A stretch of 64,000 bases of DNA, from contig QCXZ01000064.1 in the NCBI GenBank assembly GCA_025024175.1, positions 25,664,286 through 25,728,285 on the forward strand, in the 5' to 3' direction. The DNA comes from Rhyzopertha dominica (taxonomy: Eukaryota > Arthropoda > Insecta > Coleoptera > Bostrichidae). A model generated the notes under the pieces. It was not told the origin of the DNA. It did not search any database and was given only the letters and a program-made list of their open reading frames with translations. A program made the translations under genes and the position numbers. Below, piece by piece: positions 23,291 to 34,323 of this stretch (positions within the stretch are counted from its first letter, which is position 1; every line of letters begins with the position of its first letter).

Positions 23291-24053
23291 TGATATGGGG
23301 AACAATTAACAAAAAAGTGTAGTGAAAGGCCTTAAATCATAGGAATCAATTCTAAAAAATTAAAATTTTTTAAAATATTTTATTTTTTCATTGCTAACTA
23401 AAAATCTTCATAATTCTTACACTGTTTAAATGATCATTATTAAGTTTAATATCGCATGGGAAGCTTAAAAAATGGCAGATACAAGTTTTCTTTTCTTCAT
23501 AATTTCATGTCGCAAAAATGACGGCTAACTTGCCAAACTGAATGGCGTTATCATTTTCTACACCTTATACCTAAAGTTCAAAATAGGGACATTCGAGAAA
23601 TAAGAAGATACCGCCAAAATTTGTTTTTTTATATCTAAGACAAATATTTTTTTTTCAAAAATCCAAAAGGTGTATTAAATCAGGCTTGCAAATCTAAAAA
23701 TCTTTCCCCTTTTAACCTTCCTTCTGTCTCCGTTAGTCTGAAAACCACATGCTAGATATCGAAAAAACTCATACTGTATATTTGAGATTTTAGTGTACAT
23801 AAAGGTAAATGTAAAAAAGTAAGTATATCACATTAAATTATTAATTATTATGTTGCTATTTACACAATGTACAGGTATAAGACCAGTAATGAAATAAATT
23901 TTGATGCCATATAGGTTGTCAGAGTGTCAAAGAGGGTTACATTTTACAGGATCAACATTCTTAAATAAAGTTTGACAAAATGTACAGGATCTTCTTTAAA
24001 AAAATAAAAAGGCTGTTAAATAATTGCTAATTAAAAAAACTTTTATAACCTAC

Positions 24054-24092
24054 CTGAGATTCTGGACGGTTAATATGGAGTTTGACAGACAT
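24054..24092 (-). CDS. Possible alternative first exon
   Basis: An ATG at 24092 opens a 13-codon stretch (MSVKLHINRPESQ) that ends at a good donor, CAG|GTAGGT. It ends in phase 0 and could splice directly to exon D. There is no upstream acceptor, and an in-frame stop lies just before, so it can only be a first coding exon. It could equally be chance. Confidence 0.25.
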
Positions 24093-24396
24093 ACATTACC
24101 ATGGTATGATATCGAATATCTCGATGATAGTGATGCATTATGTAATTCCTTCTTCTTTGTAATTTTACAATGTTATAGTGTACTGACGCCGTGAAAATGT
24201 CCACATAGTGTTCCCGCATTCAATATATAGGACTGTTACTGTTTCTCGAGTTACACGAACTTGGTCCAGAAAAGTAAATTTCTTAAATTTTTATTTAGCG
24301 GATTTGCATCTTTAACGAAGCCAAATGAAAAAGNCCAGAAATATTGTTTGTGGATTTCACAGGTGTAATGCTAGATAAGGTGGAGATGACAATAAT

Positions 24397-25695
24397 TAGT
24401 GCTCGGATTATATAAAAGCAAAATTTACCAAAAATATGCGCATGTATTTTAATATAAATGTGCACCAAATTTTCAGAAATATGCATCAAATATGTAATCT
24501 TTTCAGTGATATATGCACTATGTATAGACATTAAATAAACTTTATCTGATTATGATAAAGGGGATTTGTGTAATACCTTTGAACAACTTCATTAAACAAT
24601 TCAGGTAATTAGTATAACACCAATACCATAATAATATTGTGTACTACTGTTAAACATTATGTTTATTATTATTATTATGTAGCATTATTTTAATTAAATT
24701 TGTACTCCAGTTCCCAAGAAAACCTTTCATTCAGTTTTTTTTTTACTATTGAAGCAATATTAAATCTTTATCCAGTACCAATTTTAACTTAAAAAATGAA
24801 ACTATTTAACCGGTTTCTCACTGAACTGATTTTCTTTGTAACGTATATTTGTTATATTTACACAATCAGTTAAGAGCAATTTTTGGCTTCTCTGCTACAA
24901 CGGAAAATTTATTGCTTCAAAGTTTTCTTTTTATAAAATATGGAGGCATTTAAACATGTTGCCCACCTGCTAATTACAAGTCGTGGTAATAAAAGTAGAT
25001 CACTATGTGAATAATGGTGCTGATCAATTTATTTAATTAGCAGAAATTGATTTCTTATTTTCTCCACAATTCTTTTAATGCCAATGCCAAACACGTTGTA
25101 TGAATTAAACTAAGAATAAATGTTTTTAATTTTGCGACGCTTTACACATAAGGGGCAGCATCACCCAACATTAAAATAATTTTTTCGTGCGGATTTGAGA
25201 GGAACAAATGTGTTAATCCTTTATGAATAAAAAATATAGTTATTGTTTTGTTGTTCCTTTGACCTACTTTTCCAATTGCTTAAAATTTATTACATATGAT
25301 TTGCTAGGTTTACAGCATTAGGGGACCTTATAAGCAAATTGATAATATATGGACTTCGAAATAAATTGAGTTGTTAGCTATCAAGAAACTTATGTAAGCA
25401 TAAATGTGGGTAAATATTTGGTCGATATAATTTTTCTTCAAAGTACTTTCGTAAGGTATTGTTTTTGCTGTAAGAGTTTCTAGAAAACTACTACTACCCT
25501 GCTTTATTCTTTCAACTTGGCCATTTTAGAGATATTCATATGCTGAAATATGCAATGTTTGACAAAATATGCTCAAATATGTCTTGATAGGTTGTTTTTA
25601 ATTAATAATCAATGAATAAGAACAAAGAACTCAAAATCTCGTTGGTATACCTTATAATAGAAAAATATGCATTTTGCACAATATCTGAGTCCTAA
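24397..25695. mobile_element. Candidate AT-rich hAT-like MITE
   Basis: TTAGTGCTCGGATTATAT at the left and the complement of ATATCTGAGTCCTAA at the right form an imperfect inverted repeat. Copies of AAATATGC crowd both subterminal regions (24436-24530 and 25535-25675). Subterminal short repeats of this kind are common in hAT elements. No transposase remains and the target duplication is not clean. Confidence 0.4.
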
Positions 25696-25916
25696 TAATA
25701 GTAATAATAATTTACGTGTTATGCATCATTTCTATGTGACAATACACTTTCACGACTGTTCAAACAATACAAAAACGACAACATAAAAATGAACAATGTG
25801 TTTAACTGGAGTCATCCGAAAACATGTTCCGTTGCCATTTCTTCATTGTTCGTCAAATAATACGAGTCGTGCTGGAGTTCAAGCTTGAAGCCGGAAAACA
25901 ATAATGTCGTGTATAC

Positions 25917-25958
25917 CTGTTCCACATTGCCGTCAGCAGGAACAAGGGAACAAAGTGC
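25917..25958 (-). CDS. Exon C of unrecognised host gene
   Basis: This is a 42-base minus-strand exon reading ALCSLVPADGNVEQ. It is bounded by an AAAG acceptor (25959-25960) behind a pyrimidine-rich stretch and by the donor GTATAC (25916-25911). It is phase 0 on both sides, which fits exon B upstream and exon D downstream. The acceptor is weaker than those of exons A, B and D. An acceptor four bases earlier would put a stop in frame. The intron to exon B is only 86 bases. Confidence 0.4.
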
Positions 25959-26044
25959 CTTTCTTAAAATGGCAGAGCAAACACACAAGACGAACGAACA
26001 AAAGGCAAATTGAAAAGAACAACAATTAGGAGAGTGCAGCTCAC

Positions 26045-26115
26045 CTCTGATTTCGTGTTCGTTTCCAGGAAGTAAATATCCTTGTGCGAACAGCTTATTA
26101 CCTCCCCTTTCATGG
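26045..26115 (-). CDS. Exon B of unrecognised host gene
   Basis: A strong acceptor, TTTTTTTGTTTCAG, precedes 71 bases that end at the donor GTGAGC. After two bases completing a split codon, the exon reads MKGEVISCSHKDIYFLE then TNTKSE. It begins in phase 1 and ends in phase 0. The split codon joins exon A (ending A) with CC to give Thr. The in-frame Met could also serve as a start if this were a first coding exon, but the acceptor argues for an internal exon. No family is recognised. Confidence 0.6.
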
Positions 26116-28980
26116 CTGAAACAAAAAAATCTTTTCAGGGCGATGTGATTTTAGCAGAAAAATAGCTGGTTAACCACGGGTGTGCAACAAAAGCGAGCAC
26201 GAATTTGTAATAACTTGCTGCTGTTGGAAATTTGAACAATGGCGGTAATTATGTGGGGGCAGATTGAAACAAGCTGATTAGGTTTGCAACGTAATCGAAA
26301 TGTTAAATCCTGGTTGATTGGCCGTAATAGAATTTAGCGTGGTAACAATTCACCCCACAGTAGGTAGTCCAGTTATGTTCAAATAGTTCTTATTTTCCAT
26401 GAACAGTGCGCACATTTCATTTCAGTTCATTTAATCTGTTACATGGCGGAACCTCATTATTGATTGTAATAAACGTAAATAATAGTGGTCGAATTAGGTT
26501 TCTACTTAGCCAATTTGCTGTAAAAATTTCACGATTAATAAAAATAAGCCAAAATCAATTGGAACAATGGTATTAGCTCTGACCTGGTTTCCGTAGTACA
26601 CACGTACTACGGTTATGCATATTCGAAAGTACTCATCTCATGCTTTTCATTCTTGTGATCTAAGAATGAAACCTGTTCTGTTGCCATGAGTTGTAAAGTA
26701 AATAAATAACCACACTCTACTTCCTGTTGTGATCAACCATAACAAATTCTATTGTTAACAGTGTACTAGCGTTGCCTGGTCCAAATATAAATATTCAAAT
26801 TTAAAAACAATTAAACAAAAATGTATTGAAATATAGCAAGGTAGGAATGTTAAAAAATTGTTATTTTGGGATAACCTTTTATAAATCATATCATATAATT
26901 ACTTAATTTAAGTAAAGTACTGACTGATTCTTACCTCCAATAGAGTATCTGAGTTTATTTGATATTTTTTTACTGTTTATAAAAACAATAGTCGTGGTGG
27001 ACGTAGCGGGTACTACTCGGTATGACATCTGAATCGATCAAAGAATTTGGAGCTTGCCGATCCTGTCAATGGAGTAACCTCCAGTTCACCTGCATATGAG
27101 TATATGAGCGTGCCTCGGTTGTGGGGTATTTCAATATTCCTGATTATTATTAACAGCATATGGACATTCGCTTTAATGGATCGAGTTTAAGTTTGAGTTA
27201 GCTACATTGTTAACACAATTTTGCTTTAAATTGTAATCTTGCATTGTATAACCGCAGATGATGCTACATCCTGTAAAATGACTGAGTTCAGTCAGGCTCT
27301 AGGAGGACGCTCATCATCCGTGTCTCTACATAGACATAAATATTGGTTTGATGTCTATGGAAAGCAATCCGAATATGAAGCGTGTGACCTATTTTACAGT
27401 AAGTTAAACTAGTCAATAGATATACAGGTTCCTAAATGTTAACATTGTTCTTTACATTACAGGAGTTGAAAGAATGTAAGTGTAGAACAGTTTTCTCTAA
27501 AGTAAGTAATCAGGAATGTTCTAAGAACGAGTTTCAACGTTCAAAATAATGCCAAATAGTGAATGATAACACTTTCAGCATTTTTTTAGTAGTTATAGCT
27601 AGTGATTATATATAACATGTAGTTGAATGAAACTCTTTTCTTCAATAACACTGGCCGACACGATTTTTATAACATAATTCAGCCTATTGTTTTATGACAA
27701 GTTATTTTAAAAGAACAATAAAACATTAAATTTATTCCATTATTAAGTATTCTTTTGTTTAGAATTAATTGATTCTGTTAAATACCTAATTATTCTTATA
27801 CAGGAAACTTCGGGAAATTAGCAGCAACATACCAGCACGGTGGTTAAAAATCAGGAAAGCTGGCGAAACATCGAAAGTGAATCAACACAGCTTTGATTGG
27901 TCGATTTACAAAGCAACAAAATGGACCAGTAGAAGTGTGTATAATTCAATTTTGACACTTGATATAAATATAGGTACAATCATAGACAAGGGCATGTCTT
28001 GTCTTTATCTATGGGTACAATACCGTTATGGAATAATGTGGAAACAAAATGTTACCCAATTAGTTTAACATATGGAAGAAGTTAATCATTAAGTAACTTT
28101 CTGTCTAATGAAAACGTGCTTGGCATCCATAATACGTTTTTTCTACAAATATGTGAAAAATTCAGTTGAATATAGTTGCGGATTAATATAATATCATCAT
28201 ATCGTCATGTCCTCATGTCAGGATCAGTGGTCAAAGTTGACCAAAATATCAAGGTGTTATTGGCATTTCATAATTTTGAATATATTTACGTGTAAGAGCC
28301 TATTTTAGCCGTTTTCAGGTGTAGATAGGTTTATTTTACTACAATATGCTATTTAGCTTTATTAAATTTAATACATATATGTAATTTAGTCATCAATCTA
28401 AGAAGAAATAGTTGATTAGGAATTACAATGAACTTATGACTAAACGCATGACAACAAAATATTGAAAAATGTCAGCAGTTCAACAACAGGTAAAAATTCT
28501 ATTAAAAAAGTTAAAGAGATACACTCCCGGACAAATATATCGCAGCACCACTTACTACTTTAGATTTAATTTTTATCCTATACAGGACGATATTGAATCG
28601 TGTTTATTGTTTCAGGAAAAGATCAATTTTCTTGCGTTCAAACTGTTTCTGTAGTATATTTGACAAATCAGAAAGCGAGTATTATAAGCTTTTCAGTGTG
28701 CTTCAAGTGCTTTAACTTTTTGTCACACAAAAATACACAACTATGAACAGGCCACTGTACTTGAACATGAAGCTATTTCGGGCGCTACTCCTTTTGAAAA
28801 AGAACGTAGCAACCGATGTATTGCTTGAATTGTTAGGTTTTAATCGTAACAATTAGCAGGACTTTGAGGTATTCCGAGATACAGGCTGGGATGCAAAGCG
28901 GTTATTCCAGGTCATTCCAGAGTTAATTCTACAAGATATGATGTTTTTTTTGCAAATTATTGCCTCAAGAGGTTGTACTT
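26116..28980. other. Intron or intergenic DNA, no further gene seen
   Basis: This is AT-rich, with small GC-richer patches near 26590-26680 and 26990-27120. ORFs at 27877-28068 and 28469-28654 have no recognisable motif. If the minus-strand gene model is right, this is most of the intron between exons A and B. Confidence 0.4.
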
Positions 28981-28984
28981 TGAC

Positions 28985-29640
28985 TGACTTTAGACATAAG
29001 GATTATGATGTCATAATATCCACATTTCTAATAAGACCCTAAGAAGAGGACTTCCTCAAGGTGGTCTTAGTAGCTGAAGATCTATAAAGGGTTTCCTTCT
29101 CAAGAGACAGTATCGTTTAGTCATGCAGACTGATTTGCAAGAAAACACCTTCATTAGATTTTGGAACAGATTTACAGAGCCTGTGCACTTGTATTTACCA
29201 AATAACCTTTTGGTGAAGGCTCTGGTATGTTTTAGGGAGGGGGAGAAGCATAACTTTTGGTGTCCTCACAGAATTGGTGACCATTCCTAGAGCAACCATA
29301 ACTTTACCAAGATATCTAGAAGAGGTAATACAATATCATGTATTACCATTTGTACCGTTTATTGGTGCCGATTTTTTTATTAATGCATGATAATGTGAGA
29401 CCCCACACTGGTGCGGAAGTTACTGACTGCATAAAAGTGCTTCAAATTTATGCTGTTGAGTTGTCAGCGAAATGGCCATTGCTCAGATCTTTGTAGAACA
29501 TATCTTAGATGTGTCGCCTTAGGAGAAGAGAGCATGCTCTTGAAAATTTTGGTTAGATTGCGGACTTATCAGCTAGAGCAGAAGGAGAAAACTTAAAAAA
29601 ATACCAGAAGTGCAAGCTTAATGAAACAAAATGTATAGAG
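28985..29640 (+). pseudogene. Tc1-like transposase relic
   Basis: Plus-strand reading in several frames gives RTLRRGLPQGGLSS and RSIKGFLLKRQYRLVMQ, which match the second helix-turn-helix region and linker of Tc1 transposases. Further on are ITLPRYLEEVIQYHVLP and LMHDNVRPHTGAEVTD, the region with the second catalytic Asp. Frameshifts and stops are frequent. Terminal inverted repeats were not located. It lies in the large intron proposed for the minus-strand gene, in opposite orientation. Confidence 0.75.
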
Positions 29641-29976
29641 CGCGCCAGGAATGAGGTCGGACCTTAGGAATGTAACATCGTCCACAATTTGAATAGAGCG
29701 AACCGCATGGGTGGGCCGAGTTAATAAATTTATTGGCAATTATTTAACAGTCTGGCGACAATTGTCGTCCTCACCACATCTGCCTTCTTTCCACATTATA
29801 TAGTGCGGTAATGTTGTCCAGTTATTTGGCTATACATAGACTAGGCTACCAATATTTACGAATTTTGCAGGTGCTTCTTTTGTTTATAACGCCATCAATT
29901 TAAATTCAAAAGAAAGGAGCGCTTAAAACCGCTACTTGAGAGGAAAAATGGTGCACGTCATCCAGAAACGGCATAC

Positions 29977-30063
29977 TTATTAAAGTGCCAGCAATCAACC
30001 CTTTAAGACCATTCATAAAAACTCCCATTTTTACGAATTTCGTGGCACCCTCGAGACCCTCGT
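29977..30063 (-). CDS. Exon A of unrecognised host gene
   Basis: The acceptor TTGTCTGCTATTTAG is followed by 87 bases ending at the donor GTATGC. They encode EGLEGATKFVKMGVFMNG then LKGLIAGTLI. The exon needs one base from an upstream exon (N|AC) and ends with one base (A|), matching the two-base start of exon B. The peptide is Gly-rich and amphipathic, with no recognised domain. The intron to exon B is about 3.9 kb. The upstream exon, to the right of 30063, was not found. Confidence 0.5.
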
Positions 30064-31435
30064 CTAAATAGCAGACAATTATTCTTAACAGATACACTCG
30101 GCCGCTTATTTATTTCCTAATTTATTCAAGGATGTTTGCTCCAACGGAGCGGCCGCGCAGCTTCGCGCTCACGCTTTTTGGCTTTGAAAGCCCTTTCGCA
30201 CAACAAACCGTTCTTTATCTCTCCATTCCGCCCTTGCACTCTAATTCCAAAAGTACCACTTAAATTTTTAACGGAGTGAAAAATTGTTTTGTTCCACTCT
30301 AACTTTGTTGGAACTTTTAGAGTGCTTCATATATTATGCAATAACCACCTAAGTCGGCATAGACAGGGTTAACAATGGTATTTCTCTAGTGTAAAACTTT
30401 AGGAAGGCGTGTAAGTAACATAGTTGTGACTAGAGTGTAACAAATTCGATGCTCATGATTGCGATCTCGAAAACGGTAAGAGATACAAAAACAGTTAAAC
30501 GGGGGTCAAGTTGTGTATTTTGGTTGCATTTTATAATCTGAAAAGTTGAATTTAGGTATATATACCTAGAGGTTTCATTAAACATTAAAAAAGCGCAAAG
30601 CGGCATTTTAGAAAACCTTTGCCAATTTTATTCTTTGTATTTTTTTCTTAAATTTCATTAATACATTCTTAAGGCATCGAATGGTGATCCTCTTCTGTTT
30701 CTGTAGTGTTTGCTTTTTGTATTTTCAGGGCCACCTTCATTTTTCATATGCACGCCGTATTGGATTTTTACGAAGGTTAAGACAGTTTTGTTGATGTACC
30801 TATCACTTCTTGATACAAATAATAAAAATATATAGAAAATTAAACAAAATAAATTATTTTGATCTTAATCAGATCGGCTTGAACAACAAAACTTTCAAAT
30901 TGGCTAAAACATTTATCAAGATGTTTTTCTGGCAACTGAATACATTCGTCTGAAGTTGCGTTGCTATAAAATGAAAATAGTATACTTTTTTATTTTATTT
31001 TTTATTCATGAAATAAGAATTCTACATTAGCAAGCGAAGTATTTCTTGTACTTTTTGTTATTGCTAAGACAACATTTTGATCCCTAACATGCACCCAATG
31101 CCATCAGATTGCCAATATTACCATCAATCACAAAAAGGTTTGGAGACTACTGAAAAAGCAATCGTACAAAGCATACAAAACTCATTTATCGCAAGCAGAA
31201 CATATTGTACATATGCTGCAGATCGCTACGCGAAAAGATTAATAACGATACAAAATTTATAAATATTAGTATATGAACCAACAAAACAATTAAAACGTTG
31301 GTTAACTGAAAATCTAAATTAATTAAGCCAACTCGAAACAATATTTTATGTTCAATTAAATAAGGTTAGTGGTTTCAACACTACAGCACAGTTCTGTATA
31401 ATTGCAGATAAGCTTACGAATTTCTTACCGCAGAG
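30064..31435. other. No supported gene
   Basis: A GC-rich patch at 30140-30190 includes GCGGCCGC and a GTGAGC donor-like site on the minus strand, but no exon could be supported. A 61-codon plus ORF at 31077-31262 has no recognised motif. Confidence 0.35.
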
Positions 31436-31436
31436 T

Positions 31437-31610
31437 TTGGTCACCACTTGTTGCATACCCTGCAGGATCACCTGGTTTGATACCACTAGAATATTTTTGT
31501 TGAGAACAATAAAAAATCAAATGTATTCACAATCCGTGATGCATGAGATACAGAATTTGCGAATCAGGAAAATGGTTTGCTTCTTTGATGAGGAGGGATA
31601 TTCCGAGAGC
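31437..31610 (+). pseudogene. Mariner-like transposase C-terminal fragment
   Basis: In shifted plus frames the sequence reads PAGSPGLIPLEYF, then LRTIKNQMYSQSV and EIQNLRIRK. This resembles the SPDLTPLDFFLWG...K..VY...L..R segment of mariner-family transposases, including the region of the third catalytic residue. Only about 170 bases are recognisable. Confidence 0.5.
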
Positions 31611-31654
31611 TGTATAAACCATAGAACATAATTAAAATGCCTATAACACAACAA

Positions 31655-32280
31655 TGATTCATTTCCAAAGGAGGTTGCAGTAAACCCTCATATTGTGGTA
31701 CCCTGTCTTGGTTAGTCTTCAGTGGTGTGATCCATTCACACCACCGCCCGTTGCTTCGCGGATGGCACTATAATGTATGTGGCTAAAGTTCAAGAAACTG
31801 TTTTGTGCAGAACGATCCGAGGGCTTACTGTATCAAGACAGAGGTACCATACTTCAACAAAATACAACCGTAGTGCGAGGATAAAACAATGTGGTTATAT
31901 ACCGTGTTTGTTTGATGATAATCCAGGAAAGGTGTGACGGTAATAGCTCAACTAGCACCTGGTGAAAAGACGACGGCAGATGCTCTTTATGAGAAAGCGA
32001 AGAGTTTCTTTCATTTATTAACAAACTCTTGGAGATATATTCTGAATTGTGTCTATGATATAAACCATATATTTGTGTAAAAAAGGATTATCTTAAAGAC
32101 TAGACTATCATCTGCGCGCTTGTATGGTATGAAACGAACACGATTAAATAATATGAGTTAGATAAGAATTGTTTTATTAAATCTTTGAACTGCTATTTAC
32201 AGCTAAGGAACTGATATGACGGTTCTTCTGATTATTAAGTTTTGGTTAGTTTTACTTGGAAATTAAATGCGCAACTGGTA
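31655..32280 (+). pseudogene. Fragmentary copy of the secreted-protein gene
   Basis: This copy corresponds to the C-terminal Cys-rich domain and about 230 bases of 3' flank of the intact gene at 34324-36006. Readable pieces match at the VVPCLG, TALCFANGTIMCV, QETVPCQN and TEVPCFNKTQPGC positions, but with stops and deletions. The segment between the Cys-rich region and the final TVIAQLAP-like stretch is missing. The shared 3' flank (CACGATTAAATAATATGAG) supports duplication of genomic DNA rather than retroposition. No N-terminal part was found. Confidence 0.85.
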
Positions 32281-32384
32281 AATTACAATTTTCCAAGTTC
32301 CAATGTTTGTAAACACAACTAACACAGATTATATATAAATAATCATGGCGTAGGGCATATTATCTGTTAACTTGAAAATTATTT

Positions 32385-32690
32385 GCATGTGTATNTAGAN
32401 CAAATAATTGGAGACTGTGAGTATGGTTTTAAAAGTAACAGGTTTATTACAGATAAAATATATTTATTACCAAGCAGATTTTTGAAAACAGCTACGAATA
32501 AAACTTACCGTTGCATATTGTTTTTATCGATTTCAGGCAAGCATATGACACTATCAAATAAGATGCGTTATATGAGGTGATGATAGACCTTAACATCTCT
32601 AAGAAGTTAGTGAGATTTACAAAAATGATACTAAAAGGAACTACAGCCAAAGTTGTACTACAACAATCGAATATATCCTAACATAGTTTT
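32385..32690 (+). pseudogene. LINE reverse transcriptase relic
   Basis: Readable segments include IIGDCEYGFKSNR then TDKIYLL, FRQAYDTIK in a shifted frame, and VMIDLNISKKLVRFTKMIL. This is the QxGFRxxRST...FIDFxxAYD region of an RTE-like or related LINE. Two n positions and several stops are present. A homologous piece lies at 38590-38730. Confidence 0.75.
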
Positions 32691-32759
32691 TTAAATATAA
32701 TAATTTGTAAAGTGATCATCAATCGTATATGTCTTGCAAAATTAAATCGTAAACCAATA

Positions 32760-33800
32760 ATTACTACAAGATCATTCTTTTTCCAGCATTCTTTATAAGT
32801 ACAGATGACAACGAGTATGAAATATATTTTCTTACAAGGCTCATTCTTTTACACTTATAGGTACTATAGTCCATCACAGGTACATGACAACTGTAGCTGA
32901 TTTAGGTCTTGTTGGAAAGCAAGGGATTTGTAAGAATTTTTATAAAGTGTGTATAACGGGCAGTATGATGGTGTCAAAAAATATGCTTACTATCTTGAAT
33001 ACTTTCGAGGGTGCACTGCTCATTCTCAAACATTTTGAATCAATTAAATATGTAGTTTGATTGTGCTTTCCTTCACGCTTTCTATTGAATGGTCATTCGA
33101 TTTTTGTTGTCGGTTTAAGACATGTTGCAGGTAGATAAACGTTCATTTATACTTATAAAATAACATGTCCTGACTGACTGATCGATTCATCATAGTTGAG
33201 CCCAAACCATTGACATAAGAAAATCCGGCCAGTAGTAGGGTCCTTTCATAACGTACTGTCTACATTAAGCAATGCTTCTTGTAAAGTTTAACTTTAAGGG
33301 GGTAAAATAGGAGATGAAAGTATAGTAGTCCGTAATTTCTGAAGCTAGGAGCATGAAACTTTATTTTTAGGCTTTTGAACAGATCAGATCTGAAACGTTA
33401 TTATTTAGGCTTTGGCCTACAAAACAATAAACCCGTGTTCCAGCATTTGTTAAAATTTTACCCTTAGGGGATGAAAGTTCTGTAATTTTTCAAGTTAATT
33501 TAAGTTAAAGGTAAGAAACATTATTATTAGGGCTTTTGATTGTAAAGGAGTAAGTACGAGTTTTAACGTTCAACAATTTTTTTAAGTTAAATTATTTATG
33601 AGGTAATTAACATAAATTAACTACTTAGGCCATTGTTTAGAAATTAATAAACACCTATCTAACTGCTTTGGAAATTTCATGAAAATTGGTATCTGATTTC
33701 AGTTGTTTTCAAAGTAAATTTGTGAGAAAGTAAGACATATATGTACTGTTATACCTGTATATTGTAAATACCTTGCCTGAGGAGTGAGAAGGTATACTTA
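32760..33800. repeat. Dispersed repeat block, copy A
   Basis: About 1 kb of noncoding sequence recurs at 37735-38605 and 41393-42345. Shared landmarks are TTCTTTATAAGTACAGATGA (absent from copy B), ACATGTCCTGACTGACTGAT, GGGTCCTTTCATAACGTA, GGGGATGAAAGT and AACTGCTTTGGA. All three copies are in the same orientation. It has no coding content and is probably a transposon or part of a duplicated segment. Confidence 0.75.
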
Positions 33801-34323
33801 AACATTTAAGCTTTTATTTTAAAGTTAAAATATACACAACGTTTCGTTAGAAATTACATCCCTATTTGATATCCAGCGTTTGTCTCAAAATATTTTTATT
33901 GCAGTATTTGATATTTGGTATATATGATCTCTTTCTACGTGAGCAGCGCGAGATAACAACAAACTATACCAAATACACTTGGGACAAGGTCAGTTATAAA
34001 ACGTAGAAACATCTAAAGATATTTATTGTAGTATTTACTATTGGTATAACATTGGCTGTGATTCCTGTATGGTTTATCTCCGAAATAAACGTAGCTGGGT
34101 TTAGTCATACGGGTATTCCTCTCCAGGCATACATAGTAGTCAATAAAAGATTATTTCAAATATGTTTCTTAGTCTGACTCATATGTTTGCTAGTTATTGG
34201 ATACATAACATCAATCGACGCTCTTTATCGCATGAATTTAACCTTTCGTCCCCTACTACTTATCGTTTTGTGTTTATTTGCCATTAAAACAGACGTAATG
34301 GTATGCATGCTTAGTAGCCCAAA

